Below are positions 41,682-50,532 of a stretch of 64,000 nt of DNA, in pieces. The stretch comes from an uncultured Eubacteriales bacterium (GTDB taxonomy: Bacteria > Bacillota > Clostridia > Oscillospirales > Oscillospiraceae), in contig CAUGSS010000005.1 in assembly GCA_959602365.1 (NCBI GenBank), forward strand, positions 45,906 to 109,905, in the 5' to 3' direction. The translations under genes and the position numbers were made by a program. Every line of letters starts with the position of its first letter. The first letter of the stretch is position 1. The notes beneath the pieces are model-generated. The model was not told the DNA's origin. It ran no database searches and worked only from the letters and a program-made list of their open reading frames with translations.

Positions 41682-43637
41682 TCAGATCCGCATGGCGGCG
41701 TCGTAGGCCTCGTGGTTGGCCCGGTAGTAGTTGCCGCCCTTGGCGGTGCAGTCGCCCACCAGAATGACCTGATTGCTGCCGTACTTGGCCAGCAGCTCCA
41801 GGCCAAGCTTGTTGTCAGGCTTGACGCCCAAGGCGTTGACCACGCTCTCTCCGGCGAACAGACGCTGCTCACCGGTGACGGCGTCGGCGCAGGTGACCCC
41901 CTCGGGGGAGATGGAGACGATCTTCTGACTGCCATAGAGCTCCACGCCCTGCTCTTCCAGCTGGGCCAGCAGGTCGGCCTTGTTGAAAATGGGCATCTCG
42001 GAGACAAACTGCTCCCGGGGCAGCATGTCCACCACGGTGACCTTTTTGCCCTCCTGGGCCAGGGTCAGGGCGCACTCCAGACCGGTGATGCCGCCGCCGC
42101 AGACCACTACGGTCTCCTGGGGCTCCACAGTGTGGTTGTCCACGTCCCGGACGGCCAGGGCATGCTCCATGCCGGGAATCGGGGGATTCAGATAGACCGA
42201 GCCGGTGGCCACAATGACCGCGTCCGGGTTCTCCCGCTCCACCGCCTCCAGGGTGGCCTCAGTGTTGAGACAGATCTTGGCGCCGCAGTTCATGGTCTCC
42301 CGGATGTCCCATTCCAGGTACTCCCGCATCAGCTGCTTGAAGGGGACGGCGCTGGCGTCGATGAGCAGGCCGCCCAGCCGGTCGGACTTCTCCCACAGGG
42401 TGGCGGTGTGGCCCCGCTTCACCAGGGTCTGGGCCGCCATCATGCCGGCGGGGCCGCCGCCGATGACCAGCACCCGCTTGCGCTCCTGCTGGGGGACGGG
42501 CTGGATCTCGCCGTCGATGCCGCAGCGGGGGTTGATGGCGCAGCTCATGGAGGTGCCCCAGGTGTTGGCGTTGCCGCACAGGTCGCAGCGGGTGCAGGGG
42601 CGCACCTGGTCGGCCTGGCCCGCCAGGGACTTGTGGACGATATCGCCGTCAGCCATGAAGCTCTTGGCCATGGCCACGATGTCCGCCTTGCCTGAGGCGA
42701 TGATCTCCTCGGCCTGCTCCAGGGTGGTGATCATGCCCACCACCGCCACCGGGATGTGCAGGTGCTTCTTGACCTCGGCGGCGTAGTCCACGTTCAGGGG
42801 CTTGTGGGGCTCCCGGAAGTAGGTGGGGATGGTGTAGCGGGCGGAGAGGTGGAAGATGGAGCCCTGGGAGACGTGCATGATGTCCACATACTCCTGGGCC
42901 AGCTCCATAAAGGCCAGGGACTCCTCAAACTCCAGGCCGCCGGGGATGCCCTCGGTGGCGGAGACCCGCAGCTCGATGACCATGTCCTCGCCCACGGCCT
43001 CCCGGACCGCCTTCAGCACCTCCAGGGGGTACTTGCGCCGGTTCTCAGGGGAGCCGCCGTACTCGTCGGTGCGGACGTTGGAGTCAGGGGAGAGCCACTG
43101 GGCCAGGAAGTTGTTGTGGGCGCAGTGGATCATCACCATGCGGAAACCGGCGTGCTTGCAGCGCAGGGCGCAGTCCACATACCGCTCCTTCATATCGTCC
43201 ATGTCGGCCCGATTCATGGTGCGCACGTTGTCGCCGGGGTTCAGGGGGCGCTCGGCGGAGACGATTGCGGTGGGCTCGCCGTCGGGGTTGGCCCGGTTGC
43301 CCCGGCCGGCATAGGCCAGCTCTGCGGACAGCTCAGCGCCGTTTTTGCGGGCCTGCTCCACCAGGGCGTTCATGCCGTGGATGCAGTCGTCGTCGCACAC
43401 GTTCATCTCGCACAGCCAGTGGGAGGTGTTGTCGTGGGTGACCGGGGTGTCGCCCACAGTGACCCAGCCCACGCCGGTCTTGGCCTGCCACTGCATGAAG
43501 TCCAGCATGTCCTGGCTCATGGTGCCGTCGGCGTTGCACTTGAGCACCACGGTGGGTGCGTACTCCAGCCGGTTTTTCAGGGTCAGGCCCCGGATGGTGA
43601 TAGGCTGGAATACATGGGGATAGGAATTCTGTTTCAT
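41682..43637 (-). CDS. OYE-type NAD(P)H:flavin ene-reductase 3
   Basis: 651 residues. FMN barrel with VMIHCAHNNFLAQWLSP (HCAHNN at about 171-176) and NVRTDEYGGSPENR; 4Fe-4S Cys in CTRCDLC plus a Cys 11 residues later; GGGPAGMMAA and GGGITGLECA for FAD and NAD(P)H. Unlike OYE1 and 2 the catalytic loop reads AHNN instead of GHGW, so its acid residue and substrate probably differ. It heads a unit with SDR2. On the minus strand a -10 TATGAT lies about 65 bp upstream of the ATG. Confidence 0.92.
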   Translation of the reverse strand: MKQNSYPHVFQPITIRGLTLKNRLEYAPTVVLKCNADGTMSQDMLDFMQWQAKTGVGWVTVGDTPVTHDNTSHWLCEMNVCDDDCIHGMNALVEQARKNGAELSAELAYAGRGNRANPDGEPTAIVSAERPLNPGDNVRTMNRADMDDMKERYVDCALRCKHAGFRMVMIHCAHNNFLAQWLSPDSNVRTDEYGGSPENRRKYPLEVLKAVREAVGEDMVIELRVSATEGIPGGLEFEESLAFMELAQEYVDIMHVSQGSIFHLSARYTIPTYFREPHKPLNVDYAAEVKKHLHIPVAVVGMITTLEQAEEIIASGKADIVAMAKSFMADGDIVHKSLAGQADQVRPCTRCDLCGNANTWGTSMSCAINPRCGIDGEIQPVPQQERKRVLVIGGGPAGMMAAQTLVKRGHTATLWEKSDRLGGLLIDASAVPFKQLMREYLEWDIRETMNCGAKICLNTEATLEAVERENPDAVIVATGSVYLNPPIPGMEHALAVRDVDNHTVEPQETVVVCGGGITGLECALTLAQEGKKVTVVDMLPREQFVSEMPIFNKADLLAQLEEQGVELYGSQKIVSISPEGVTCADAVTGEQRLFAGESVVNALGVKPDNKLGLELLAKYGSNQVILVGDCTAKGGNYYRANHEAYDAAMRI

Positions 43638-43769
43638 ATAAATGTACCTCCAAACCGTTTGATTGTACTCGCGTTCTACCCTATCATACTATATCTGTAC
43701 CGGCAGTTGAAATGAATTTTCCTCTGAACAGTATAACTCTGACGACATAACAATGCAAGAACGGCAGAC

Positions 43770-43806
43770 AAAAAGTCCGCGTGCCTGCCCAGGCAGGCAC
43801 GCGGAC
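43770..43806 (-). terminator. Rho-independent terminator
   Basis: Perfect 15-bp stem (GTCCGCGTGCCTGCC 43775-43789; complement 43792-43806), 2-nt loop, with an A-run to the left giving a T-run on the minus strand. It ends the GNAT-DUF2156 unit. Confidence 0.92.
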
Positions 43807-43811
43807 AGAAT

Positions 43812-44651
43812 TCAATCCAGCGCCAGTCCAAGATATGCGCTGCGGCCCTGGGGGATTGGCTCAGACCAGCGGGCCATGCCGAAGGGAACGGCCTGCCGGG
43901 CGCCGGAAGCGGTGGTCCGGGCGGTCAGTGTACCGGTGCCCAGGCGGCGGGCCAGGGCGGCCAGGGCGGCCTCCTGCCGGCCCTCGGGGGCCAGCAGCTC
44001 CTTGGCCTGCCAGACGCCCTCCGCACTCCGCTCCACCGCGGCGCAGGCGGCAGAGCCGCCGGGCAGCTCTATCCGGAACAGGCCGCCGCCGGTGCGCCGG
44101 TACTCCTGTTCCGCATGGGTCAGAAAGGGGAGGGTATGGTCCAGATGGGGAATTTGGGCCAGCAGCTGTTCCCGAAGCGTCCGGTATGCCTCCGGGACGG
44201 CGGGGGAGACCACCCCGGCGCCCGGGGTGGGGGAGCCGCTCCAGCGCAGCTGCCGGTAGAAAAAGGCGGTCTGAAATTCCGCTTTGGCGTAGAACTGAAA
44301 CAGGCCCTGATCTGCCGGCACCAGGGTCAGCCCGCGCCAGCCCTGTTCCCGGCCATAGCTGTGGGCAAAGCGCAGCAGCGCCTGGCCCAGCCCCCGGCCC
44401 TGGTATTGGGGATGGGTGGCCATGGCGTACAGGTAGGCACAGGGGGCGTCCCCCGCCGGAGCGCGCAGGGTGCAGGGCAGAAAGGCCACCATGCTGACCG
44501 GCATACCGTCCAGGGCGCAGACGGCCATGTGTTCCGGGCGGAACAGATGGGCGAAGAAGCGGTCGATAAAAGCGGGATCATCCCCAAAGCAGCGCTCCCA
44601 GAGCCGTTTCAGGCCGGGAACATCTTCGGGATGGGCGGAGCGGTATTCCAT
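43812..44651 (-). CDS. GNAT-family acetyltransferase
   Basis: 279 residues. The N-terminal half has the GNAT acetyl-CoA loop in AMATHPQYQGRGLGQALLRF and a start (YRSAHPEDVPGLKRLWERC) typical of GNAT. The C-terminal half resembles a sterol-carrier-like or second GNAT-type domain, as in Eis-like proteins. The gene starts 1 bp after the DUF2156 stop, so they form a unit. Substrate unknown. Confidence 0.82.
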   Translation of the reverse strand: MEYRSAHPEDVPGLKRLWERCFGDDPAFIDRFFAHLFRPEHMAVCALDGMPVSMVAFLPCTLRAPAGDAPCAYLYAMATHPQYQGRGLGQALLRFAHSYGREQGWRGLTLVPADQGLFQFYAKAEFQTAFFYRQLRWSGSPTPGAGVVSPAVPEAYRTLREQLLAQIPHLDHTLPFLTHAEQEYRRTGGGLFRIELPGGSAACAAVERSAEGVWQAKELLAPEGRQEAALAALARRLGTGTLTARTTASGARQAVPFGMARWSEPIPQGRSAYLGLALD

Positions 44652-44652
44652 A

Positions 44653-45570
44653 TCACATCAGCTCTTTCTGCAGCACCGCGCTGTATTTTTCCAGCAGCAG
44701 ATCCGGATAGTAAGACTTTTTAGCCTGCCGCAGTCCCTCCACCCCCATGTCGTCCTCCCGGTTCAGATACCGGATCTGGGGATAGCGCATCTGCACCCAG
44801 CGGGCAAACTCCCGGTTGATCAGGGGATAGGCCCCGGGAATTTCGGCGAAGGCCTTTTCGAAGTGCACGTCATAGGTGTCGGTGGCCCCCATGGGCTCCC
44901 CCATGGTGAAGGCCAGCACCTTGCCCCCTTCGGACCGGAGCAGCAGGCCGTCCAGCCCCATCTGGTCGTAGTGGGAGATGCACTTTTTCAACGCCTCTCC
45001 GTCCTCCTCGAAGGTGAGCTCTCCCTCGTAGCCCTCGTTCTCCTGGTGCCAGAGCTCGTTCATCTTGAGGCAGTCGGTGAGGTTGGCCGGGGTGATGGGT
45101 TCCACCTCCCACACCGGGTGTTCGGAGACAAATTTGTTGATGTGGTTGCGCTTGCCGTGGAGCTTTTTGCCGGTGAGGGTGGCCAGACGCTGGATGTCGT
45201 AAAGGTAATCAAAGCCGGGCCTGTCCTCCGCAAAGACAAAGCAGCCCGGAAACCAGCCTTCCAGCTCCTCCCTGCGCTCTTTGGACAGGCAGGCCAGCCG
45301 GAAGGGCTCGCCCCGTTGGGCCGCGTCCTCCCGCAGGGCCAGCACCGCGGAACGGGAGTCCCCTCCCACCGGATAGAGGTAGCAGGGGCCAATGACTCCG
45401 GTCATGAAGGCGGTGAGACAGCCCTCCACCTCCGCCACCTGGAGCTGGTATGGGTCACTCCAGGCAAACAGATTGGTAAAGGTGTATTCGCAGCCCCGCT
45501 CCCCGCTGTTTTGAAGCAGCTGGTCAATGCGGGGCTTGTCCTCCATGGTTGCGTAGTGGAACTGTATCAT
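44653..45570 (-). CDS. DUF2156 (phosphatidylglycerol lysyltransferase C-domain-like) protein
   Basis: 305 residues. Blocks: CEYTFTNLFAWSDPYQLQVA, then FDYLYDIQRLATLTGKKLHG, KRNHINKF and SEGGKVLAFTMGE with IPGAYPLINREFA, as in the twin-GNAT DUF2156 family of MprF-like transferases. There is no membrane part, so it is a cytosolic version, perhaps an aminoacyl transferase. ATG 45570 has AAGGAAAGGA; the longer frame to 45594 has none. Confidence 0.85.
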   Translation of the reverse strand: MIQFHYATMEDKPRIDQLLQNSGERGCEYTFTNLFAWSDPYQLQVAEVEGCLTAFMTGVIGPCYLYPVGGDSRSAVLALREDAAQRGEPFRLACLSKERREELEGWFPGCFVFAEDRPGFDYLYDIQRLATLTGKKLHGKRNHINKFVSEHPVWEVEPITPANLTDCLKMNELWHQENEGYEGELTFEEDGEALKKCISHYDQMGLDGLLLRSEGGKVLAFTMGEPMGATDTYDVHFEKAFAEIPGAYPLINREFARWVQMRYPQIRYLNREDDMGVEGLRQAKKSYYPDLLLEKYSAVLQKELM

Positions 45571-45625
45571 ATGTGATCCTTTCCTTGCTTCCATATTTCT
45601 AGTGCTAGTATGTCAAACCGGTGAA

Positions 45626-45655
45626 ATTTTACCCTGCCGGCGGCCATCTTGTCAA
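45626..45655 (-). promoter_or_regulatory. Promoter of DUF2156-GNAT unit
   Basis: On the minus strand TTGACA (plus 45650-45655) and TAAAAT (45626-45631) with an 18-bp spacer. A further TTGACA lies at 45611-45616. Confidence 0.6.
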
Positions 45656-45746
45656 TTTGCCCCACCGGGGCGTCCCGGGCGGGAACGGGTGGGACACAAA
45701 GGGACGTTGTGGCGCTTTAACGGACGGTGGTGCCCCTCTTTGAGGT

Positions 45747-46544
45747 TCAGCACAGGCCAAAATGGGCCAGTCCCTTGGCCAGACCGTCCTGCTCAATGTC
45801 GTCGGTGACATAGCTGGCCAGAGCTTTAACCTCCTCCGGGGCGTGACCCATGGCAATGCTGTGGGGGACGCTTCGAAGCATGGGCAGGTCGTTGGTGCTG
45901 TCCCCGATGGCGTAGCAGTCCTCCGGCGCCGCCCCCAGGGCCTGGATCACCCGGTGGATGCCCCTGGCTTTGGAGCACCCCAGTTTGACCATCTCCAACA
46001 GACCGTGTTCCCGGCGGATGATCTGGAAATGCCGGGAGACCAAGCCGGTGAAGGCATTCAGATCGCTGCCCGGCCGGGGATAGACGCAGAATTTGTCGAA
46101 CTGAAAGCCGGGGGCGTCGATGTCTCCGGCCACGTCGAAGCCAAGCTGGGCATAATGCTCCTTTTCCTTTAGCACATACCGGTTCTGAATGGGCCGGGAT
46201 GCGTCAAAGAAGATGCCCTCCTCCGCTTCATAAACCACATCCAGATCACACCGGCGCACCAGCTCCACAATGGCCCGACAGACCTGGGGGTCCGGGCGGT
46301 CGCGGAGCAGGCACTTGTCCCGGAGCAGAATGTACTGCCCGCAGGAACAGATATAACCGTCAAAGCCGATGGCGGTGACTGCCGGCTCGATGTGGGCATA
46401 GGGGCGGCCGGTGTTCACAATACACAGGTTTCCCCTGGCCTGGGCGGCGTGGATCGCCCCGACGGCAGAGGATGGGATGTGGTGGTCTGCAGTGATGATG
46501 GTGCCGTCCACGTCAAAAAAGATCAGTTTGGGGTGGTTTTGCAT
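45747..46544 (-). CDS. Cof-type HAD phosphatase
   Basis: 265 residues. HAD motif I FFDVDGTI, motif II NTGRP, a Lys in KLGCSKARG and motif III GDSTNDLPMLR are all present with a type II cap between (residues about 85-185). Such enzymes dephosphorylate sugar phosphates, nucleotides or cofactors such as pyridoxal phosphate. ATG 46544 is preceded by AAGGAG; the frame to 46595 lacks a site. Confidence 0.9.
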   Translation of the reverse strand: MQNHPKLIFFDVDGTIITADHHIPSSAVGAIHAAQARGNLCIVNTGRPYAHIEPAVTAIGFDGYICSCGQYILLRDKCLLRDRPDPQVCRAIVELVRRCDLDVVYEAEEGIFFDASRPIQNRYVLKEKEHYAQLGFDVAGDIDAPGFQFDKFCVYPRPGSDLNAFTGLVSRHFQIIRREHGLLEMVKLGCSKARGIHRVIQALGAAPEDCYAIGDSTNDLPMLRSVPHSIAMGHAPEEVKALASYVTDDIEQDGLAKGLAHFGLC

Positions 46545-46582
46545 GCAATCGCTCCTTCCGGCGGCAATCTGAGAGGGGTGGG

Positions 46583-47782
46583 TCAGCCGGTGCACAGCGG
46601 GATCACCCGCTCCAGAGCGGCCAGCAGGGCGTCAATCTCCTCCGGGGTGTTGTAACAGGCGGGGGAGACCCGCAGGGTGTACTCTGTCCCCAGAGCGCGC
46701 AGCAGGGGCTGAGCGCAGTGATGGCCGGAGCGCACCGCAATGCCCAGCTGATCCAGCAGAACCGCCAGGTCGAAGGGGGAGGCCCCCTCCACCGTAAAGG
46801 ACAGGCAGCCGCTGCGCCGCCGGGGGCGGCCCAGCACCCGCACCCGATCCAGGGCGCTGAGCCCCCGCTCCAGCTGGGAGAGCAGCTGATCTTCCCAGGC
46901 CTGCCAGCCCTGGGGAAGGGAGCGGCGGAATGTGAGGGCCGCGCCCAGGCCCACCGCGCCGGAGACATTGGGGGTGCCCGCCTCCCAGCCCAGAGGCGGG
47001 GGGGCGAAGGTGGTGGTTTCATCGCCCACCTGCTCCACCATTCCGCCGCCAAAGCGGATCGGAGACAGCGGGGAGCGGGCGTAGAGGGCGCCGATGCCGA
47101 AGGGGGCCCCCAGCTTGTGGCCGGAAAAGGCATACCAGTCGCAGTCCAGGGCCCTCACGTCCACCGGCTCGTGACAGATGCCCTGGGCCCCGTCCACAAA
47201 GAGCGCACCTCCGGCGGCGTGGGTCAGTTGGGCCAGTTTTGGGATGTCGTTGACGGTGCCCAGTACGTTGGAGGAGTGGGCGGCGGCCACCAGCTTGACC
47301 CCGGGGGCGAGCAGCCGCTGGGCCGCCTCCAGGTCCAGGTCGCCCGCCTCAGTCAGGGGCAGGATGAGAAATTCTGCCCCGGTCTCCCGGCAGAGCTGCT
47401 GCCAGGGGACGAAATTGGAGTGGTGCTCCATCCGGGTGACGGCGATGCGGTCTCCGGGCTTCAGTGTCCCCCGCAGCGCATCCGCCACCCGGTTGACGGC
47501 GTCGGTGGTGCCGGAGGTGAACTGAATCTGCTCCGCCCCGGCCCGGAGAAAGTCCGCCACGGCGGCCCGGGCGGACTCATAAGCGGCGGTGCACTCCTCG
47601 CTCAGGGCGTGGATTCCCCGGTGGACGTTGCCCCGGCGCAGCTCCAGCGCCTGCACGGCTTCCGCCACACACCGGGGCATTTGGGCGGTGGCGGCATTGT
47701 CCAGGTAGATCAAAGGGCGGCCGTGCACTTGTTCCGACAGGGCGGGAAAGGCCGGGCGCAGCGCGTGAACGTCAAACTGCAT
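46583..47782 (-). CDS. sufS: SufS-type (group II) cysteine desulfurase
   Basis: 399 residues. LIYLDNAATAQMP, EHHSNFVPW, SSNVLGTVN, then VDGAQGICHEPVD, the PLP-Lys in FSGHKLGAPFG, and RSGHHCAQPL with the catalytic Cys. It removes sulfur from cysteine as persulfide, usually passed to a SufE/SufU acceptor. No sufB, sufC or sufD gene is nearby; instead two SufE-like genes lie 4-6 kb away, each next to a FucI-like gene. Strong AGGAGG. It is transcribed with or just after the LysR gene (47816). Confidence 0.92.
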   Translation of the reverse strand: MQFDVHALRPAFPALSEQVHGRPLIYLDNAATAQMPRCVAEAVQALELRRGNVHRGIHALSEECTAAYESARAAVADFLRAGAEQIQFTSGTTDAVNRVADALRGTLKPGDRIAVTRMEHHSNFVPWQQLCRETGAEFLILPLTEAGDLDLEAAQRLLAPGVKLVAAAHSSNVLGTVNDIPKLAQLTHAAGGALFVDGAQGICHEPVDVRALDCDWYAFSGHKLGAPFGIGALYARSPLSPIRFGGGMVEQVGDETTTFAPPPLGWEAGTPNVSGAVGLGAALTFRRSLPQGWQAWEDQLLSQLERGLSALDRVRVLGRPRRRSGCLSFTVEGASPFDLAVLLDQLGIAVRSGHHCAQPLLRALGTEYTLRVSPACYNTPEEIDALLAALERVIPLCTG

Positions 47783-47815
47783 AGGGGGAAAACCTCCTCG
47801 GGGTTGGGATGAAAG

Positions 47816-48727
47816 TTACGGGGTGTGGGAGTCCCCCAGTTTGGGCAGTTCTCCCACCAGCAGGGAGACGCAGGGGTTGGACGGCTGCTTGAGCCAGGCG
47901 GCGGAGAGGGTGATCGGGGGAAACTCCGGCAGTTCCAGCATGCGGACCCGGCCGGAACGGTAGATCATGTTCTCCTCGTTCAGGGCAAACAGCCCCCGGC
48001 CCAGCTCCAGCCAGAGCAGCAGGGTCTCAAACGTGGGGGCCTCCACCAGCTGGGGAACAAAACCGGCCTGGGCGCAGGAGTGGAGAATCAGCGGGGTGAT
48101 ATAGCTGGATTCCTGCTCGGACAGGGTCAGGAAGGTCTCCTGGGCGAAATCGGCCAGGCTGGGGTTCCTGGCGTCCCGCAGCTCCGGGCGCTTCAGGGGA
48201 TAGGCGTCGGGAATCACCAGCAGGTTTTTCACCCGGACGATCTCCTGATGGGCCAGATCGGGCTCCTGGTCCACCTCGAAGGTGGTGGAGATGGCGATGT
48301 CAATTTCCCCGTGGCGCAGCTTGTCCATCAGGCTTTTGAAATTTTCGTACTGGATGGAGATGTGGATGTTCTGATATTTCCGCTCAAAGGCGGCGATGTG
48401 CGCGGCGCAGTCGGCGTTGATGTGTTGAATGGACAGATGCCCTACCTTCAATGTGCCGCTCAGCCCCTGGTTGGCCAGCTGGGCCTGCTGAACCCACTGG
48501 GGCATCAGATCAGAGAGCTTGTGGAGGTATTCATACAGCAGAGAGCCGCCCGGGGTGAGCCGGATGCCCCGGCGGTCCCGGAAGAAGAGCTGTACATCCA
48601 GTTCCTGTTCCAGGGCAATGATGTTTTTGCTCAGGGTGGACTGGGTGATATACAGGGTGGAGGCGGCGAAGGTGAAGTTCAAACTTCTGGCCGCCTCCAA
48701 GAAGCAGTTGATTTGCATGCTGTTCAT
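47816..48727 (-). CDS. LysR-family regulator of the sulfur-transfer island
   Basis: 303 residues. Winged helix: SMQINCFLEAARSLNFTFAA then ITQSTLSKNIIALEQELDVQ, followed by the effector domain (such as GTLKVGHLSIQHINADC). It is divergent from cassette A (49000) and 33 bp upstream of sufS on the same strand. The likely role is to control both. GGAGGAGG precedes the ATG at 48727. Confidence 0.9.
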   Translation of the reverse strand: MNSMQINCFLEAARSLNFTFAASTLYITQSTLSKNIIALEQELDVQLFFRDRRGIRLTPGGSLLYEYLHKLSDLMPQWVQQAQLANQGLSGTLKVGHLSIQHINADCAAHIAAFERKYQNIHISIQYENFKSLMDKLRHGEIDIAISTTFEVDQEPDLAHQEIVRVKNLLVIPDAYPLKRPELRDARNPSLADFAQETFLTLSEQESSYITPLILHSCAQAGFVPQLVEAPTFETLLLWLELGRGLFALNEENMIYRSGRVRMLELPEFPPITLSAAWLKQPSNPCVSLLVGELPKLGDSHTP

Positions 48728-48999
48728 GTGTTTCCTCCTCCCAAGCGGCAGAGTGAAGGGGTCCGCACCATAGCGCAGTTATAGTATAATATATAGCATA
48801 TTTATAGAATTTTCAACTGCGGGGTGCGGAAAAATTGGGGGAATTGCTGGTGAGGCACTAGGGATTTTATTCTTGTTTTGACTGCCAACATGAAGAATTG
48901 TCGTTTTACGGTTACAGAGGAGAATGTTAAAATATAAACATACTTATTCATCCGAATAGACCGGCGCTGAACCGCCGAGCACGCAAGGAGGAAACAACC
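48728..48999 (+). promoter_or_regulatory. Divergent promoter region of LysR and cassette A
   Basis: The plus promoter is TTTACG (48905-48910), 17 bp, TAAAAT (48928-48933). Toward the LysR gene is an AT-rich TATAATATATAG stretch flanked by GCAGTT (about 48775) and AACTGC (about 48815), a possible LysR operator. A leader of roughly 60 nt precedes cassette A, with AAGGAGG before its ATG. Confidence 0.6.
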
Positions 49000-50532
49000 A
49001 TGAGCATTCGCCCCATCAAGGACATCAAGCTGAACGTGAGACCCATTTACATCGACTTCTGTCACCGCTATGTTTATGAGGGACCGTGTCGCTTCGGCAA
49101 GGGTGACGAGCTGACCTATGAGTTTGACCAGGCCATGAACGCGGAAAACTTTAAAAAGTATGTGGCCGATCTGAAAGCCAACATGCCCGAATGGGTCAAC
49201 CTGATGGATCCCATCGAGGTGCAGCGCACCGACGACTGGCGCATTCCCGACGAGATGCTGGAGACTATGGCCGCCGACTATCAGGAGGTGGACTACTACC
49301 TCTATAATGACGGCGCCCGCTGCGGCGACGTGATGCTGGAGTTCAGCCTCCGCTATCCCAAGCCCTGCACCTGCCTGTCCGACTGCCGGGGATCCACCCT
49401 GATCAACGCCTCGCTGCTCTCCCACGGGGTGGAGTGCTATCCGGTGGATGGCTGGGAGGAGCTGCGCCGGGTGCTCACCGCCGCCCGGGTGCGCAAGATG
49501 CTGCGGGAGCTGCGGGTGCTGACCACCTACCGCTTCAACGCGGTTCAGTCCGGCATCAGCGCCCCGGACTCCTTCAACAGCCTGGACAAGGTGACGGAGG
49601 TTTTCGGCACCCGGTTCCGCATGATCAACCTGCACGAGCTGATGGATATGCTCCATGTGATCCCCTGTACGGAGAACCCCACCACCCCGGGCCGCCACAG
49701 CCTGAACCTGACTGAGGAGGACATGGCGGAGATCGGCGCCATGGCCGACCAGCTGATGGCCGGGGCGAAGTACAACCCGGTGACCCGGGAGGATGTGATC
49801 AACACCCTGAAGATGTTCAAGGTGATCCGCAAGAACATGGACAGCGAGGACTGCAACGCCTTTGCCGCCCCCTGCGGCGACGCCTGCTCCACCCGCCGGC
49901 TCAATGAGGAGCGCTGCACCATGTGCATGACCCACTCCCTGAACAACGAGTGCGGCCTGCCCTCCGCCTGTGAGTACGACCTGACCGCCCTGATCTGCAT
50001 GGCCATTCTGATGGGCGTGTCCGGCAAGGCCCCCTATATGAGCAACACCATCCGCTGCAAGGTGGAGGCCGACGGCTCCTTCCCCGCCTGCGGCTTCATC
50101 CCCAAGGAGGACCTGGTCCATCTGGCGGGCCGGGACGACCTGGTGCTGACCTATCACTCCGTGACCAACCGCAAGCTCCACGGCTTTGATTCCGAGCAGA
50201 GCGACTACGGCATGATGCCCTTCGCCTACAGCGGCTGGGCGGCCACCATGCGCTATGACTTCAACCAGGACCGGGGCGAATATGTCACCCAGATCCGCAT
50301 TGATCCCAACTGCAAGCAGATGCTGATTGTCCGGGGCGTGGTGGAGGCCGGTTTCGGCCACAATCTGGCCAACTGCAGCAACGGCCTGGTCATCTCCCTG
50401 AAGGATCCCGACGCCATGATCCGCGCTCAGCAGCGCTTCGGCCTGCATCTGCCCCTGGTGCTGGGCGACTATGTGGAGGAGCTGAAGCAGGTGGCCGAGA
50501 TGTACGGCCTGGAACCGGTGGTATGCCTCTGA
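49000..50532 (+). CDS. FucI/AraA-fold isomerase-like protein, cassette A
   Basis: 510 residues. N-terminus LNVRPIYIDFCHRYVYEGPC; a Cys-rich stretch CNAFAAPCGDACSTRR and CTMCMTHSLNNECGLPSACEYDLTA (about 285-330). The ACEYD (Glu 325, Asp 327) matches the ACEGD metal-binding box of L-fucose/L-arabinose isomerase-like enzymes, and LTYHSV supplies a His. The extra Cys are unusual in that family. These enzymes interconvert aldoses and ketoses with Mn, and some act on sulfo- or deoxy sugars. The gene overlaps the start of the next by 10 bp. It is clearly homologous to the cassette B protein (54064-55611). Confidence 0.8.
   Translation: MSIRPIKDIKLNVRPIYIDFCHRYVYEGPCRFGKGDELTYEFDQAMNAENFKKYVADLKANMPEWVNLMDPIEVQRTDDWRIPDEMLETMAADYQEVDYYLYNDGARCGDVMLEFSLRYPKPCTCLSDCRGSTLINASLLSHGVECYPVDGWEELRRVLTAARVRKMLRELRVLTTYRFNAVQSGISAPDSFNSLDKVTEVFGTRFRMINLHELMDMLHVIPCTENPTTPGRHSLNLTEEDMAEIGAMADQLMAGAKYNPVTREDVINTLKMFKVIRKNMDSEDCNAFAAPCGDACSTRRLNEERCTMCMTHSLNNECGLPSACEYDLTALICMAILMGVSGKAPYMSNTIRCKVEADGSFPACGFIPKEDLVHLAGRDDLVLTYHSVTNRKLHGFDSEQSDYGMMPFAYSGWAATMRYDFNQDRGEYVTQIRIDPNCKQMLIVRGVVEAGFGHNLANCSNGLVISLKDPDAMIRAQQRFGLHLPLVLGDYVEELKQVAEMYGLEPVVCL

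Noticed and set aside
18496..43637. Calling the island a bile-acid (bai) operon
   Set aside because: BaiB, BaiF and BaiG-like genes are absent, and the NTF2-like proteins are much longer than BaiE. Only the enzyme logic is similar.
46583..47782. Standard Suf Fe-S operon
   Set aside because: sufB, sufC, sufD and sufU are not present next to sufS; only SufE-like genes in the FucI cassettes.
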